64,000 bases of DNA from Lentzea albidocapillata (GCF_000719115.1 NZ_JOEA01000005.1:124001-188000); one strand, 5' to 3'; shown: positions 33,501-48,500, counted from the first letter of the stretch. Notes: generated by a model not told the origin, from the letters alone. Made by a program: numbers and translations.

Positions 33501-36500
33501 GGCCCACCTTCACGGGCCACCACAACGACATCACGCACATCGGGGTGGTCGCCGATGACGACCTCGACCTCGCCAGGTTCAACCCGATAGCCACGGATCT
33601 TCACCTGCTCGTCGACACGACCCAGGAACTCGATCGTCCCGTCCGCACGCCACCGAGCCCGGTCACCGGTGCGGTAAAGACGCTCACCAGAACCGGTGAA
33701 CACATCGGGAACGAACCGCTCGGCCGTCAGGTCAGGCCGGCCCACATAACCCTGGGCCACACCCGGACCACCGACCAGCAACTCACCCGGCACCCCTACC
33801 GGCGCCGGCCGCAACGACCCGTCCACCACGAAAGCCTGAGCACCCGCCAGCGGAGTACCGATCGGCACCACCGCCGCCGGGTGATCCTCGGTCACGGCGT
33901 GGAAGATCGAGTCGATCGCCGCCTCGGTCACACCGAACACGTTGCCCGGCACCGCATTCGGCGCCACCTCGGCCACCGCCGAAGTCAACGCGTCATGCGT
34001 CCACAGATCGGTACCCGAGATCACCAACCGCAGACTCTCGACCGGCCCAGCCGTCCGGGAGTAAGCCGCCAGGTCACGCAACAGCATGCCCGGCACGATC
34101 TCCGCGACCTCGACGTCGTGGTCGACCAGCGTGCGGTGCAACGACTCCACAGTCACGTGCTCGTCGTGCGGGAGGAACACCACGCGCTGACCGAACGCCA
34201 ACGCACGCGTCATGTCACCGATCGACACGTCGAACCCAGGACCCGACATCGACAACACGGTTCCTGGACCGCCCAGGGCGCCAAGCCCGTCACGCCAGCC
34301 GGCCACGTACGACGAGAGCGCGGCATGGGTCACCGCCACACCCTTGGGACGTCCCGTCGAACCCGAGGTGTAGGCGATGTACGCCAAGGAGTTCGGGTCG
34401 ACCGGAGCGAGCTCGCCGACCGCGGACACGTCGTCCACCAGCAGCACTTCCCCGGCGAACCCGTCCAGTGCCGACGTCGTGACGGCCGCGACCACACCGG
34501 CGTCGGCCAGCAGGAACGCAAGACGCTCAGCGGGAAGCCCCGGGTTGATCGGCACGTACACGCCACCCGAGCGCAGCACGCCCTGGAACGCAACGGCCAG
34601 CTCGATCCCGCGCGGCACCAGCACGGCGACCGGCGATCCCACAGTCACACCGGCCCGGCGCAGACGCGTGGCAAGGGAATCGGCACGAGCGTTCAGCTCG
34701 GCGAACGTCAGCCGCTCGTCACCGCACACCACAGCGATCTCGGACGAAACCCATCCGGCGATCAGGTCCGGCACCGGGAGTTCGGCGGAGGGTACGGGGG
34801 TCGCGCCCCACGCCACCAACTCCGCAGCCTGGCCGGGACGCTGCACCGGCACGTCCCGGACGGCCAGCTCCGGCTGCTCCGCCACCGCGGTCAGCACGAC
34901 AGCGAGCTGGTCGAGGATCCGTTCGATCGTGATGGCGTCGAACGCGGCAGTCGAGAACTCCGCCTCGACGCGCAGCGTGCGCTCCAGGTCGACGGCGAAG
35001 GTGAGCGGGTAGTTGCCCTGCTCCACCGAGTCGGCGGCCTGCACCCCGCCGAGATCCTCCGGCAGTTCCTCCTGCGGGTAGTTGCCGAACACCACGATGG
35101 AGTCGAACAACGCACGACCGTGCGGCACTGCAGACCACCGCTGCACGTCCACCAACGGCGTGTACTCGAACCGTTGCAGGGCAACCTGGTTGTCCTGCAG
35201 CTCGGGCAGCCACGCGGCGAACGTCGTGTCCGCCGGCACCACGGCCCGGACCGGCAGCGTGTTGATGAACAGGCCGACCATCGACTCGACGCCCGCCAGG
35301 TCAGCAGGACGGCCGGAGACGGTCAGGCCGAAGATCACGTCGTCGTCACCCGAGTACGTCGACAGCAGCAGTGCCCACGCCGCCTGGACGACCGTCGACA
35401 ACGTCACGCGCTCGCGACGGGCCAGCTCGACCAGCTTGCCCGTGACGGTCTCGTCGAGGCGCAGGCGACGCCGGTCCTGGTCGTAGTGGCTCGCGGCCAG
35501 CCGATCGACCGGAAGTGCCGTCGGTGCCTCGAAACCGCTCAGGTGCGTGCGCCAGAACCCTTCGGACTCGGCCGGGTCACGCCGGCCCAGCCACCCGATG
35601 AAGTCCCGGTAGGACCGCACCGGCTCCAGCGTCCGGCCCTGGTAGAGGGCGGACACCTCGTCCATGACGACAGGCAGACTCCACCCGTCGCACAAGCCCT
35701 GGTACAGGCCCCACACCAGCCACAACCGGCCGTCGCCGCGGTCCACCAGGTACAGGCGGGTCAACGGCGGCGCGGCGAGGTCGAAGCCCAGCGCGCGATC
35801 CTCGTCCAGCAGCGCCCGCAACTGCGCCTGCTGCTCGACGTCGTCGAGACGAGACCAGTCCCGCCGCTCGAGCGGAACGCCGACATCGGCCAGCACGACC
35901 TGCACCGGTTCGCTGACGCCCTCCCACACGAACCCGCTGCGCAACGCGGCATGCCGGGTGATCACCTGACGCCACGCATCAGCCAGCCGGTCGGCGTCCA
36001 GCGGACCGGTCAGGTCGTAGACCCCCTGGCCCCAGTAGAGGCCGTCGACGGGAGAACCCGCGACACCGAACAACATGCCCGACTGCACCGGCGCCAGCCG
36101 ATGCACGTCCACCAGCGGATAACGCTCGGCGAGCCGGTCGACCTCGGGCTGGGTCAGCGACGCCAGCGGGAAGTCCGACGGCGTGAACCCACTGGCGGAC
36201 CGGCAGTGTGCCACCAGCTGACGCAACGCCTCGACGTAGCGCGCGGCGACACGTTCCACGGTGGCCATGTCGTGCAGGTTGTGGCTGAAGTGCCAGTCGA
36301 CCTGCAGGCGTCCGTCCGCGTCCTGCTCCGCCTCGATCTGCAGGACGTGCGAACGCGTCCCGCCCTGTCCCTCGCTCGGACCGGCCAGCTCGGCGGGCAG
36401 CTCCCGGCGGACCAGCCCCAGCGAGTCGACGGCGTCGAACGCACCCAGGTAGTTGAACAACACCGGACGCTCCGGCACATCGGCCAGATCACCCTGCAGC

Positions 36501-39500
36501 CAGCGCAACGCGCCGTAGCCGACACCGCGGCGCGGCACGGCCCGCAGCTCCTCCTTGACGGCCTTGATCGCCGCCGCCGGATCGCTCTCGTGCGTGAGCC
36601 GCACCGGGAAGATCGACGTGAAGTACCCGACGGTGCGCGACAGGTCCACCCCGTCCGCCACCGCCTCGCGGCCGTGGCTCTCCAGGTCCACCGTCACGTG
36701 GCCACTACCAGCCCACTCGCCCAAAGCCTGGGCGAGCGCGGTCAGCAGCAGGTCGTTGGCCTGGGTCCGGTAGGCGCGGTGGGCGTCACCCAGCAACGCG
36801 GCGGTCGTGGCGGCGTCCAGCCACGACCGAACGACACCCGCCGAGGTCTCGGTGTTGGGACCCTCCTGGTCCTGCGGCAGTTCCACGACGTCGGCGGTCT
36901 GCGCCAGCCAGGTCTCCCGCTCGCCCTGAGCGTCCAGGTCCTGCAGCACCTCGGCCCACTGCTGGAACGACGTCGTCTTCGGCCCGAGCTCCCGGCCCGC
37001 GTAGACCGCGTCGAGGTCCTCCAGCAACACGTTCCACGACACGCCGTCCATCACCAGGTGATGCACGGTCAAACCAAGCCACGCAGGCTGATCACCACGG
37101 TCGAAGAACACGGCGGCCACCAGCGGGCCATCGGCCAGACGCAACGACGTCTGCGCGGCGGTCATCTCCGCGACCACGGCCTCGTCGCCCTCGACCACCC
37201 GCAGCAACCCGCTGCCGTCGACCGGCGCCTGGTACTGGCGTTCCGGCGTGAAACGGATGCGCAGCGCGTCGTGGTGAGAGACCAGGACGTCGAGTGCCCG
37301 CCCCAGCCGTTCCGGGTCGGTGCCCGGCGCCAGCTCGAACATGCCCGACCAGTTCCAGTGGTCCCGGTTCGGGATGTCCTGCGCCAGGAACCAGTGCTGG
37401 ATCGGCGTCAGCGGCACAGCTCCGGTGACCACGCCCTGCTCGGCCAGGGTCACCGCCGGCGTGTCACGCACGACGGCGGCCAGTGCGGCGACCGTCTGGT
37501 GTGCGAACACGTCCGCCACGTCCACACCAAGACCAGCGGCACGAGTACGCGCCACGATCTGCAGGCTCAGGATCGAGTCGCCACCCAGCTCGAAGAAGTT
37601 GTCATACACGCCAACACGTTCGACACCGAGCACACCGCTCCACACCGCCGCGAGAGTCTCCTCGGCCGCGGTCCGAGGCGCGACGTAGGCCTCACCCGTC
37701 ATCTCGGGCTCGGGATCGGGCAGACCGCGACGGTCCACCTTCCCGTTCGGCGTCAGCGGCAACCGGTCCAACGCCACGAACACGGACGGCACAAGGTAAT
37801 CCGGCACGCGCTCGCGCAACCACGTCCGCAGAGCCGAACCACTGAATTCGCCCTCTGCAACCACATACGCGACCAGGCGCTTGCCGCCGTGAGGCCCACC
37901 ATCTCGTGCCACCACAACGACATCACGCACAGCCGGGTGGTCACCGATGACGACCTCGACCTCACCAGGCTCGACCCGGTAACCACGGATCTTCACCTGC
38001 TCGTCGACACGACCCAAGAACTCGATCGTCCCGTCCGCACGCCACCGAGCCCGGTCACCAGTGCGGTAAAGACGCTCGCCAGAACCGGTGAACACGTCCG
38101 GCACGAACCGCGCCGAGGTCAGGTCGGGACGTCCCAGGTAGCCACGCGCCACACCGGCGCCACCGACCAGCAGTTCACCGGGAACACCAACAGGAACAGG
38201 CCGCAGCGCGGAGTCGACGACGACCGCGCGGGCACCGGCCAGCGGAGTGCCGATGGGCACCACGGCTGCCGGATGGTCTTCCGTCACGGCGTGGAAGATC
38301 GAGTCGATCGCCGCCTCGGTCACACCGAAAACGTTGCCCGGCACCGCATTCGGCGCCACTTCGCGCACAGCGGCGGTCAACGCGTCATGCGTCCACATGT
38401 CCGTACCGGAGATCACCAGGCGCAACGACTCGACCGGCCCGGCAACCCGGCAGTGTGCCGCCAGATCCCGCAGGAGCATGCCGGGGACGATCTCGGCGAC
38501 CTCGATCCGGTGCTCCACCAACGTCACGTGCAGCGCCTCCACCGACACGTGCTCGTCGTGCGGCAGGAACACCACGGTCTGGCCGAACGCCAAAGCCCGA
38601 GTCATGTCACCGATCGACACGTCGAACCCAGGCCCGGACATCGACAGCACGGGGCCAGGTCCGCCCAGCGCGGCCAGCCCGTCACGCCAACCGGCCACAT
38701 AGGACGAGAGCGCGGCATGCGTGACCGCGACACCCTTGGGCCGTCCCGTGGAGCCCGACGTGTAAGCGATGTACGCCAAGGAATTCAGGTCGACCGGGGC
38801 AAGCTCGCCGACTGTGGACACGTCGTCCACCAGCAGCACTTCCCCGGCGAACCCATCCAGCTCACCCGCCAGCGCCGCGGTCGTGACCGCCACGTCCGCA
38901 CCGGCATCGGCCAGCAGGAACGCGAGACGTTCGGCGGGAAGCCCAGGGTTGATCGGCAAATACACGCCACCGGAGCGCAGCACGCCCTGGAACGCCACGG
39001 CCAGCTCAAGACCACGCGGCACCAGCACGGCGACCGGCGACTCCACCGTCACACCGGCCTGCTGGAGCCGGACGGCGAGGCCATCGGCGCGAGCACCCAG
39101 CTCGGCGAACGTGAGCTGCTCATCGCCGCACACCACGGCAACGGCGTCGGTGTCCGCCCAGCTGTGGATCAACTCGGGCACGGACGGCTCGGCCTCCGGC
39201 ACAGGGGTCTCGCCCCACGCCACCAGTTCCGCGGCCTGCTCCGGCCGCTGCAACGGCACGTCCGCGACGACCAGCGAAGGCCGTTCCGCGACGGCGGTGA
39301 GCACGACCACCAGCTGGTCGAGGACGCGTTCGACCGTCACGGCGTCGAACGCGGCCGTGGAGAACTCGGCCTCGATGCGCAGCGAGCGTTCCAGGTCGAC
39401 CGCGAAGGTCAGCGGGTAGTTGCCCTGCTCCACCGAGTCGACGGAGGCGTACCCGTCCGGGATCTCGGCGAGGTCGTCCGGCAGTTCCCGGTGGGGGTAG

Positions 39501-42500
39501 TTGCCGAACACCACGATGGAGTCGAACAGCGCGCGGCCGCCGGGAACAGCCGACCAGCGCTGCACGTCCACCAACGGCGTGTACTCGAACCGTTGCACCG
39601 CGACCTGGTTGTCCTGCAACTCGCGCAGCCACGACGTGAACGGCACGTCCGCGGGCACGACGGCCCGCACCGGCAGCGTGTTGATGAACAGGCCGACGAT
39701 CGACTCGACGCCGGCCAGATCAGCCGGCCGGCCGGACACGGTGAGCCCGAACAGCACGTCATCCTCACCGGACGACGCGGACAGGACCTTGGCCCACGCC
39801 GCCTGCACCACCGTCGACAGCGTCACGCGCTCCTTGCGCGCCAGCTCCACCAGCTTCGTGGTGACGCGCTCGTCCAGCATCGTCTTGCGGCGGTCCTGCG
39901 CGTAGTGGCTGGCCGCCAGCCGATCCACCGGCAACGGCGTGGGCGCCTCGAACCCGTCCAGCGTCCTGCGCCAGAACGACTCCGACTCGTCCGGATCACG
40001 CCCGTCCAGCCACGAGATGAACTCGCGGTACGACCGCACCGGAGCCAGCGGCGAGCCGTCGTAGGCGGCGAGCACCTCGTCCATGACGACGGGCAGGCTC
40101 CACCCGTCGCACAGACCCTGGTACAGGCCCCACACCAGCCACAACCGGCCCTCGCCGCGATCCACCAGGTACAGGCGCATCAACGGCGGCGCCGCCAGGT
40201 CGAAGCCCAGCGCACGGTCCTCGGCCAGCAGTTCGCGCAGCCGCACCTGCTGGGCGTCCCAGTCGAGACCCGACCAGTCGTGCACCTGAAGCGGAACGTC
40301 CACATCGGACAGTACGACCTGCACCGGTTCGCTGACGCCCTCCCAGACGAACCCGCTGCGCAACGCGGCATGCCGGGAGATCACCGCACGCCAGGCACCG
40401 GCCAGCCGGTCGGCGTCGATCGGACCGGCCAGGTCGTAGACGCTCTGCCCCCAGTAAAGGCCGTCGACAGGAGAACCCACGACACCGAACAACATGCCCG
40501 ACTGCACCGGCGCCAGCCGGTAGACGTCCGCCACCGGATAACGCGCAGCAAGCCCGTCGAACTCGTCCTGCGTCAACGACGCCAACGGGAAGTCCGACGG
40601 CGTGAAGCCCGTGACCCCTGTCCGGCAGTGCGCCACCAGTGCGCGCAACGCCTCGACGTAGTGGGCGGCGACCCGTTCCACGGTCTCGGAGAGGTGCAGG
40701 TTGGTGCTGTGCAGCCAGTCGATCCGCAGCCGCCCGTCCTCCGCGCGGACCACTTCGAGCTGCAACGGGTAGGCCCGCGTCCCGCCAGGTCCCTCCATCG
40801 GGCCGGCCAGCTCGGCGGCGAGTTCGCGGCGGATCAGCCCGGCCGAGTCCACGGCGTCGAACGCACCGAGGTAGTTGAACAGCACCGGCCGGTCCGGCGC
40901 ACCGGCCAGCTCGCCCTGTGCCCATCGCAGCACGCCGTAGCCGACACCGCGGCGCGGCACCGCCCGCAGCTGCTCCTTGACGGCCTTCACCGTCGCGCCG
41001 ACGCCCTCGTACCGGCTCAGCCGCACGGGGAAGATCGACGTGAACCACCCGACGGTGCGCGACAAGTCCAGGCCCTCACGGCCGTGGCTCTCCAGGTCGA
41101 CCGTGACGTGGTCGGTGCCCGCCCACTCCCCCAGGACGTTCGCCAGTGCGGCGAGCAGCAGGTCGTTGGCCTGCGTCCGATAAGCCTTGTGTGCCTCGCC
41201 GAACAGCGCAGCGGTCGTGTCCGCGTCCAGCCAGGTGCGCACCACGGCGCCGGACGCCTCGGTGTTCGGGCCGTCGCCGTCCACGGGGAGCGCGACCACA
41301 TCCGACGTCGCCGCCGCCCAGTGCTCCCGCTCGCCGCCGGCCTCCAGCTCCAGCAGGTGCTCGGCCCACTGCTGGAACGACGTCGTCTTGGGCCCCAACG
41401 CCTCCGAGCGGTACGCGGTGTCGAGGTCCTCCAGCAGCACGTTCCACGAGACGCCGTCCATCACCAGGTGATGCACGGTCAAACCAAGCCACGCAGGCTG
41501 ATCACCGCGATCGAAGAACACCGCGGCCACCAGCGGGCCATCGGCCAGACGCAACGACGTCTGCGCGGCGGTCATCTCCGCGACCACGGCCTCGTCGCCC
41601 TCGACGACGCGCAGGAACCCACCGGTCCCGACCGGCGCGTTGTGCTGGCCGTCCGGACCGAACCGGATCCGCAGTGCGTCGTGGTGCGCGACGAGGACGT
41701 CGAGCGCCTGACCCAGCCGGACCGGGTCAGTGCCGGGAGCCAGTTCGAACACACCCGACCAGTTCCAGTGGTCCCGGTTCGGAATGTCCTGCGCCAGGAA
41801 CCACCGCTGGATCGGCGTCAACGGCACGGGTCCGGTGACGACTCCCTGCTCCGCCAGCGAGACCGCAGGTGCTTCCCGCACCGCGAGCGCGAGCTCGGCA
41901 ACGGTCTGGTGGGCGAACACGTCCGCCACGTCCACACCCAGACCGGCGGCACGAGTACGCGCCACGATCTGCAGGCTCAGGATCGAGTCGCCGCCCAGCT
42001 CGAAGAAGTTGTCATGCATGCCAACACGTTCAACGCCGAGCACGCCACTCCACACCGCCGCGAGAGTTTCCTCCGCAGCGGTCCGGGGCGCGACATAGGT
42101 CTCGGCGACCGCCTCCAGCTCCGGCTCGGGCAGACCGCGCCGGTCCACCTTCCCGTTCGGCGTCAGCGGCAACCTGTCCAGCGCCACGAACACGGACGGC
42201 ACAAGGTAGTCCGGCACCCGCTCGCGCAACCACGCCCGCAGCACCGAGCTGCTGAACTCGCCCTCCGCAACCACGTACGCGACAAGGCGCTTGCCACCGT
42301 GGGGGCCACCATCTCGCGCCACCACAACAACATCACGCACATCAGGGTGATCGCCGATGACGACCTCGACCTCACCGGGCTCAACCCGGTAGCCACGAAT
42401 CTTCACCTGCTCATCGACACGACCCAGGAACTCGATCGTGCCATCCGCACGCCACCGCGCCCGGTCGCCGGTCCGGTACAACCGCCCGCCGGACCCACCG

Positions 42501-45500
42501 AACACATCGGGAACGAACCGCTCCGAGGTCAGGTCAGGCCGGCCCACATACCCCTGGGCCACACCGGAACCACCGACCAGCAACTCACCAGGAACACCCA
42601 CCGGCGCCGGCCGCATCCTGCTGTCCACCACGACGGCACGGGCACCGGCCAGCGGCGTACCGATCGGCACGACCGCGGCAGGATGGTCCTCGCCGACCGG
42701 GTGGAAGATCGAGTCGATGGCCGCCTCGGTCACACCGAACACGTTGCCCGGCACCGCATTCGGCGCCACCTCGGCCACGGCGGTGGTCAACGCGTCATGC
42801 GTCCACATGTCCGTACCGGAGATCACCAGGCGCAACGACTTGACCGGCCCGGCCTCCCGGCAGTGCGCCGCCAGGTCGCGCAACAGCATGCCCGGCACGA
42901 TCTCCGCGACCTCGACCTCGTGATCCACCAAGGTCTCGCGCAGCGACTCCACCGTCACGTGCTCGTCGTGCGGCAGGAACACCACCGTGCGGCCAAAAGC
43001 CAACGCACGTGTCATGTCGCCGATGGACACGTCGAACCCGGGGCCCGACATGGACAGCACCGTGCCAGGACCGCCCAGATCGGCGAGCCCTTCCCGCCAT
43101 CCCGCCACGTAGGACGACAAGGCGCCGTGGGACACCGCCACGCCCTTGGGCCGTCCGGTCGATCCTGACGTGTAAGCCACGTACGCCAACGCATCGGGAT
43201 CGATGCGCACCGGCAGGGCGCCGAATCCCGGAGAGTCCTCGTCCAGCACCAGCACCTCGGCGAGCCCGGCCACCTCACCGGCCAGCGCCGGAGTCGTGAC
43301 CGCGACCGTCGCACCGGCGTCGGCCAGCAGGAACGCCAGCCGTTCCGCGGGAAGCCCCGGGTTGACCGGCACGTAGACGCCACCGGAGCGCAGCACGCCC
43401 TGGAAGGCGACGGCGAGATCGATCCCGCGCGGCACCAGCACCGCGACCCGCGACCCCACCACCACTCCGGCGCGCTGCAGCCGACCGGCCAGCGCGTCGG
43501 CCCGGAAACCCAGCTCGGCGAACGTCAGGCTCTCCGCACCGCAGACCACCGCGACCTCGGGCGAGATCCGCGCCCAGTCGTCGATCAGGTCCGGCACCGG
43601 CCGCTCGACGGCGGGCTCGGGGGTCTCGCCCCACGCCACCAACGCCGCCGCCTGCTCCGGCCGCTGCAAGGGCACGTCCTGCACGGCCAGGTCCGGCCGT
43701 TCGGTCACCGCCGTCAGCACGACTGTGAGCTGGTCGAGGATCCGTTCGACCGTCACCGCGTCGAACGCGGCGGTGGAGAACTCGGCCTCGATCTTGAGCT
43801 CGGCCTCCACATCCACGGCGAAGGTCAGCGGGTAGTTGCCCTGCTCCACCGAGTCGAGCAACGGCGACAGCTCGAAGTCGGCGACACGGCTCTGGCCGCC
43901 GGGGTAGTTGCGCAGCACCACGATGCTGTCGAACAACGCGCGGCCACCGGGCACGGACGACCAGCGCTGCGCGTCGACCAGCGGCGTGTACTCGAACCGC
44001 TGCACCGCACCCTGGTTGTCGCGCAACTCCCGCAGCCATGACGTGAACGGCACGTCCGCCGGGACGGCGACCCGCACCGGCAGCGTGTTGATGAACAGGC
44101 CCACGGTCGACTCGACCCCGGCCAGTTCGGCCGGACGGCCCGACACGGTCAGGCCGAACACCACCTCGTCCTCACCGGACGACGCCGACAACACCTTGGC
44201 CCACGCGGCCTGCACCACCGCCGACAACGTCACGCGTTCCCGGCGGGCCAGGTCGACCAGGCCGGCGGTCACTCTCGCGTCGAGGTGCGTGCGCCGCCGG
44301 TCCTGCGCGTAGTGGCTGGTGGCCAAGCGGTCCACCGCCAACGGCGTCGGCGCCTCGAAGCCGTCCAAATAGGACCGCCAGAAGCCCTCGGCCTCGCCGG
44401 GGTCACGCCCGTCCAGCCACGAGATGAACTCACGGTACGACCGCACCGGACCTGGCGACGAGCCGTCATAGGCGGCCAGCACCTCGTCCATGACGACAGG
44501 CAGACTCCACCCGTCGCACAGACCCTGGTACAGGCCCCAGACGAGCCAGAACTGCCCGAGACCCCGATCGACGAGGTACAGACGCGTCAGCGGCGGCGCG
44601 GCGAGGTCGAACCCCAGCGCGCGGTCCTCCTCCAGCAACTCCCGCAACCGGGCCTGCTGGGTGTCTACGTCGAGTCCTGACCAGTCGCGCACCTGAAGCG
44701 GAACGTCCACATCGGACAGCACCACCTGCACCGGTTCGCTGACGCCCTCCCACACGAACCCGCTGCGCAACGCCGCCTGGCGTGCGATCACCGAACGCCA
44801 GGCACCGGCGAGCCGGTCCGCGTCGACGGTGCCGGTGAGCTCGTAGATCCCCTGACCCCAGTAGAGCCCGTCCTCGGCCGGGGCACCCACGACACCGAAC
44901 AACATGCCCGACTGCACCGGCGCCAGCCGGTACACGTCCGCCAGGCCGGGGAACCGCGCCGCCAGCCGGTCGACCTCGTGCTGCGCCAGCGACGCCAGCG
45001 GGAAGTCCGACGGCGTGAGACCCGAGACCCCGGACCGGCAGTGCTCGACCACCGCCTCCAGTTCCCGCTGATAAGCGCCTGCGAGCCGTTCGACGGTCGC
45101 GGTCTCGTGCAGCCCTGCGCTGTAGTGCCACTCGACCTGCAACCGCCCGTCGGCCGTGCGGGTCACCTCGAGGTTCAGCACATGGGACCGCGTGCCTTCG
45201 CCGGACGTCGCCGCGCCCCTCGATGTCGCGGGCAGTTCACGGCGCAGCAGATCGCCGGTGGCCGCGGCGGCTCCCAGGTAGTTGAACAGCACGGGGCGGT
45301 CCGGCGCATCGGCCAGTTCTCCGTGCAACCACCGCAGCGCGCCGTAGCCGACACCTCGGCGTGGCACCGCCCTGAGCTGCTCCTTCACGGTTTTCACCGT
45401 CGTGCCGAGATCTTCGTGCCGGCGCAGTTGCACAGGGAAGATCGACGTGAACCACCCGACGGTGCGCGACAGGTCGACCCCGTCGGCGATCGCCTCACGA

Positions 45501-48500
45501 CCGTGGCTTTCCAGGTCGATGGTCAGCTCGTCGGTGCCCGCCCACGGACCGAGCGTGCGCACCAGCGCCGCCAGCAGCAGGTCGTTGCCCTGCGTGCGAT
45601 AGGCCTTGTGCGCGTCGCCCAGCAGCGCGGCGGTAGTACCGGCGTCCAACCACGTTGTGTGCACCCGCGCGGAACGTTCGTCGTTGAGCCCGTCGCCGTC
45701 GACCGGCAGCGCGACCACGCCGGACGTCGCCCCGGCCCAGTGGTCCCGTTCGCCGCTGGGATCGAACGCCTGGAGCTGCTCGGCCCATTGCTGGAACGAG
45801 GTCGTCTTGGGCCCCAGCGCCTCCGAGCGGTACGCGGTGCCGAGGTCCTCCAGCAGGACGTTCCACGAGACGCCGTCCATCACCAGGTGGTGGACGACCA
45901 GGCCCAGCCACGCGGGCTCAGAGCCGCGGTCGAAGAAGACCGCCGCCACCAGCGGGCCATCGGCCAGCCGCAACGACTTCTGCGCCGCCGTCATCTCCGC
46001 GACCACGTCCGCGTCGCCCTCGACGACCCGAAGCAGGTCAGCGGCCTCGACGCCGGCGTTGTGCTGGCCGTCGGGGGAGAACCGCAGGCGCAGCGCGTCG
46101 TGATGGGCGACCAGGACGTCGAGTGCCCCGGCGAGCCGATCGGGGTCGGTGCCCGGTGCGAGCTCGAACACGCCCGACCAGTTCCAGTGGTCCCGGTCCT
46201 CGATGTCCTGCGCCAGGAACCAGTTCTGGATCGGCGTCAGCGGCACTGGTCCGGTGACGACGCCCTGCTCCGCCAGCGTCACCGCGGGGCTGTCGCGCAC
46301 CGCGGCCGCCAGCTCGGCGACGGTCTGGCGGGACAGCACGTCGGCCACACCGAGGCCCAGACCGGCGGCACGGGCACGCGCCACGATCTGCAGGCTCAGG
46401 ATCGAGTCGCCGCCCAGCTCGAAGAAGTTGTCATGCACACCAACACGTTCGACACCCAGCACCTGCGACCACACCGCCGCCAGAGCGTCCTCAGTGGACG
46501 TCCGGGGTGCCTCGTACAGCTCGCTCGTCTCCGGCTCGGGGTCGGGCAGGCCCCGGCGGTCGACCTTGCCGTTCGGCGTCAGCGGCAACCGGTCCAGCGC
46601 AACGAACACCGACGGCACAAGGTAGTCCGGCACCCGCTCCCGCAACCACGACCGCAACGCCGAACCGCTGAACTCGCCTTCCGCGACGACGTACGCGACG
46701 AGCCGCTTGTCGCCGTGCGGGCCACCATCTCGGGCCACCACGACGACATCACGCACGTCCGGGTGGTCGCCGATGACGACCTCGACCTCACCAGGTTCGA
46801 CCCGGTAACCGCGGATCTTCACCTGCTCGTCCACCCGGCCGAGGAACTCGAGCACGCCGTCCGCCCGCCACCGCGCCCGGTCACCGGTGCGGTACAACCG
46901 CCCGCCGGATCCACCGAACACGTCGGGCAGGAACCGTTCCGCGGTCAGGTCCGGACGGCCCACGTAACCCCGGGCCAGACCGGCGCCACCGACCAGCAGC
47001 TCACCCTCGACGCCCACCGGCACCGGCCGCAACGACCCGTCCACGACGAAGACACCGACGCCGGCCAGCGGTCCGCCGATGGGGACCACCTCGCCCTCGT
47101 GCTCCGGCCGCGCCAGAACGGGGTGGAAGATCGAGTCGATCGCGGCCTCGGTCACGCCGAACACGTTGCCCGGCACGGCATTGGGTGCCACGGCCGCGAC
47201 GGCCGAGACGAGAGCGTCGTACGTCCACATGTCCGTGCCGGAGATGACCAGGCGCAACGACTCGACCGGACCCGCCTCCCGGCAGTGGGCGGCGAGATCG
47301 CGCAGGAGCATGCCGGGCACGATCTCGGCGACCTCGACCTGGTGGTCGGCCAGCGTCCGGTGCAGGGAGTCGACCGACACGACCTCGTCGTGCGGCAGGA
47401 AGACCACCGTCTGCCCGAAAGCCAGCGCCCGCGTCATGTCACCGATGGACACGTCGAAACCGGGGCCCGACATCGACAGCACCGTGCCGGCCCCGCCCAG
47501 CGGAATGAGCGCCTCGCGCCAACCGGCCACGTACGACGACAACGCGGCATGCGTCACCGCCACACCCTTGGGCCGCCCGGTCGAGCCGGACGTGTAGGCC
47601 ACGTACGCCATCGCGCCGGGCTCGACGCGCACCGGCAACGCCTCGGCGACCGGAGACTCCTCGCCGAGCACCAGTACATCGGCGAAGCCGGCCAGCTCAC
47701 CGGCCAGCGCCGGTGTCGTCACCGCGACGACCGCGCCGACGTCGGCCAGCAGGAACGCCAGCCGTTCCGCGGGAAGCCGCGGGTTGATCGGCACGTACAC
47801 GCCACCGGAGCGCAGCACGCCCTGGAAGGCGACAGCCAGTTCGATCCCGCGCGGCACGAGCACCGCCACCGGCGACTCCGACGTCACACCGGCCCGCTGG
47901 AGCCGGGCGGCGAGCCCGTCGGCCCGCTCCCCCAGCTCGCGGAAGGAGAGCCGCTCCTGACCGCACACGACAGCGGACTGGCCGGGCCGGGTCTCGGCGT
48001 ATCCCGCGATGAGATCGGGGACGCTCGCCGCAGCTCCTGGCGTGGCTCCGGATCCCCAGCGCCGGGTGAAGCTCTGATCCACAGTGGACGAAGGGACCCC
48101 GCCGTCCACCGGCCCGCGGGCGAGCCGGTCGAGCACCTCCAGGAACCGCTGCTCGTGCAGCACGAGTTCGGCGTCGGCGGCCACGCCGTCCTCGACGTCG
48201 ACGTCGAGCCACGCCTGATCACCGCGAGACCAGCCGTAAGTGGTGACGGTGAGGTCGCGGATCGGGCCGACCGCCAGGTTGCGGGGCGCGTCGGCGTACA
48301 CCTCGGGACCGAAGTTCCGCGGCCGGTTGAAGTCGACCACGTTGAGCGTGGGACCGAACCAGGCGCCGTTGCCGGTGACCCCGAGACGCCGGGCCAGGTC
48401 CTCACCCCGGTACCTCGACCGGGCGCCGATCTCGGCCAGCCGCGCGGTGGTGGCGCCGGTCAGCTGCCGGACCGTCGTCGCGTCCGGCACGTGCAGGACC

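Noticed and set aside
32840..43168. Very long open frame on the plus strand (more than 3,400 codons) opposite the giant NRPS, and similar plus-strand frames over 18551-24325, 27458-32734 and 14838-18305
   Set aside because: These are mirror frames of a GC-rich, repetitive coding sequence. They have no family resemblance, are rich in Arg, His, Gln and Asp repeats, and the minus frame carries all NRPS motifs.
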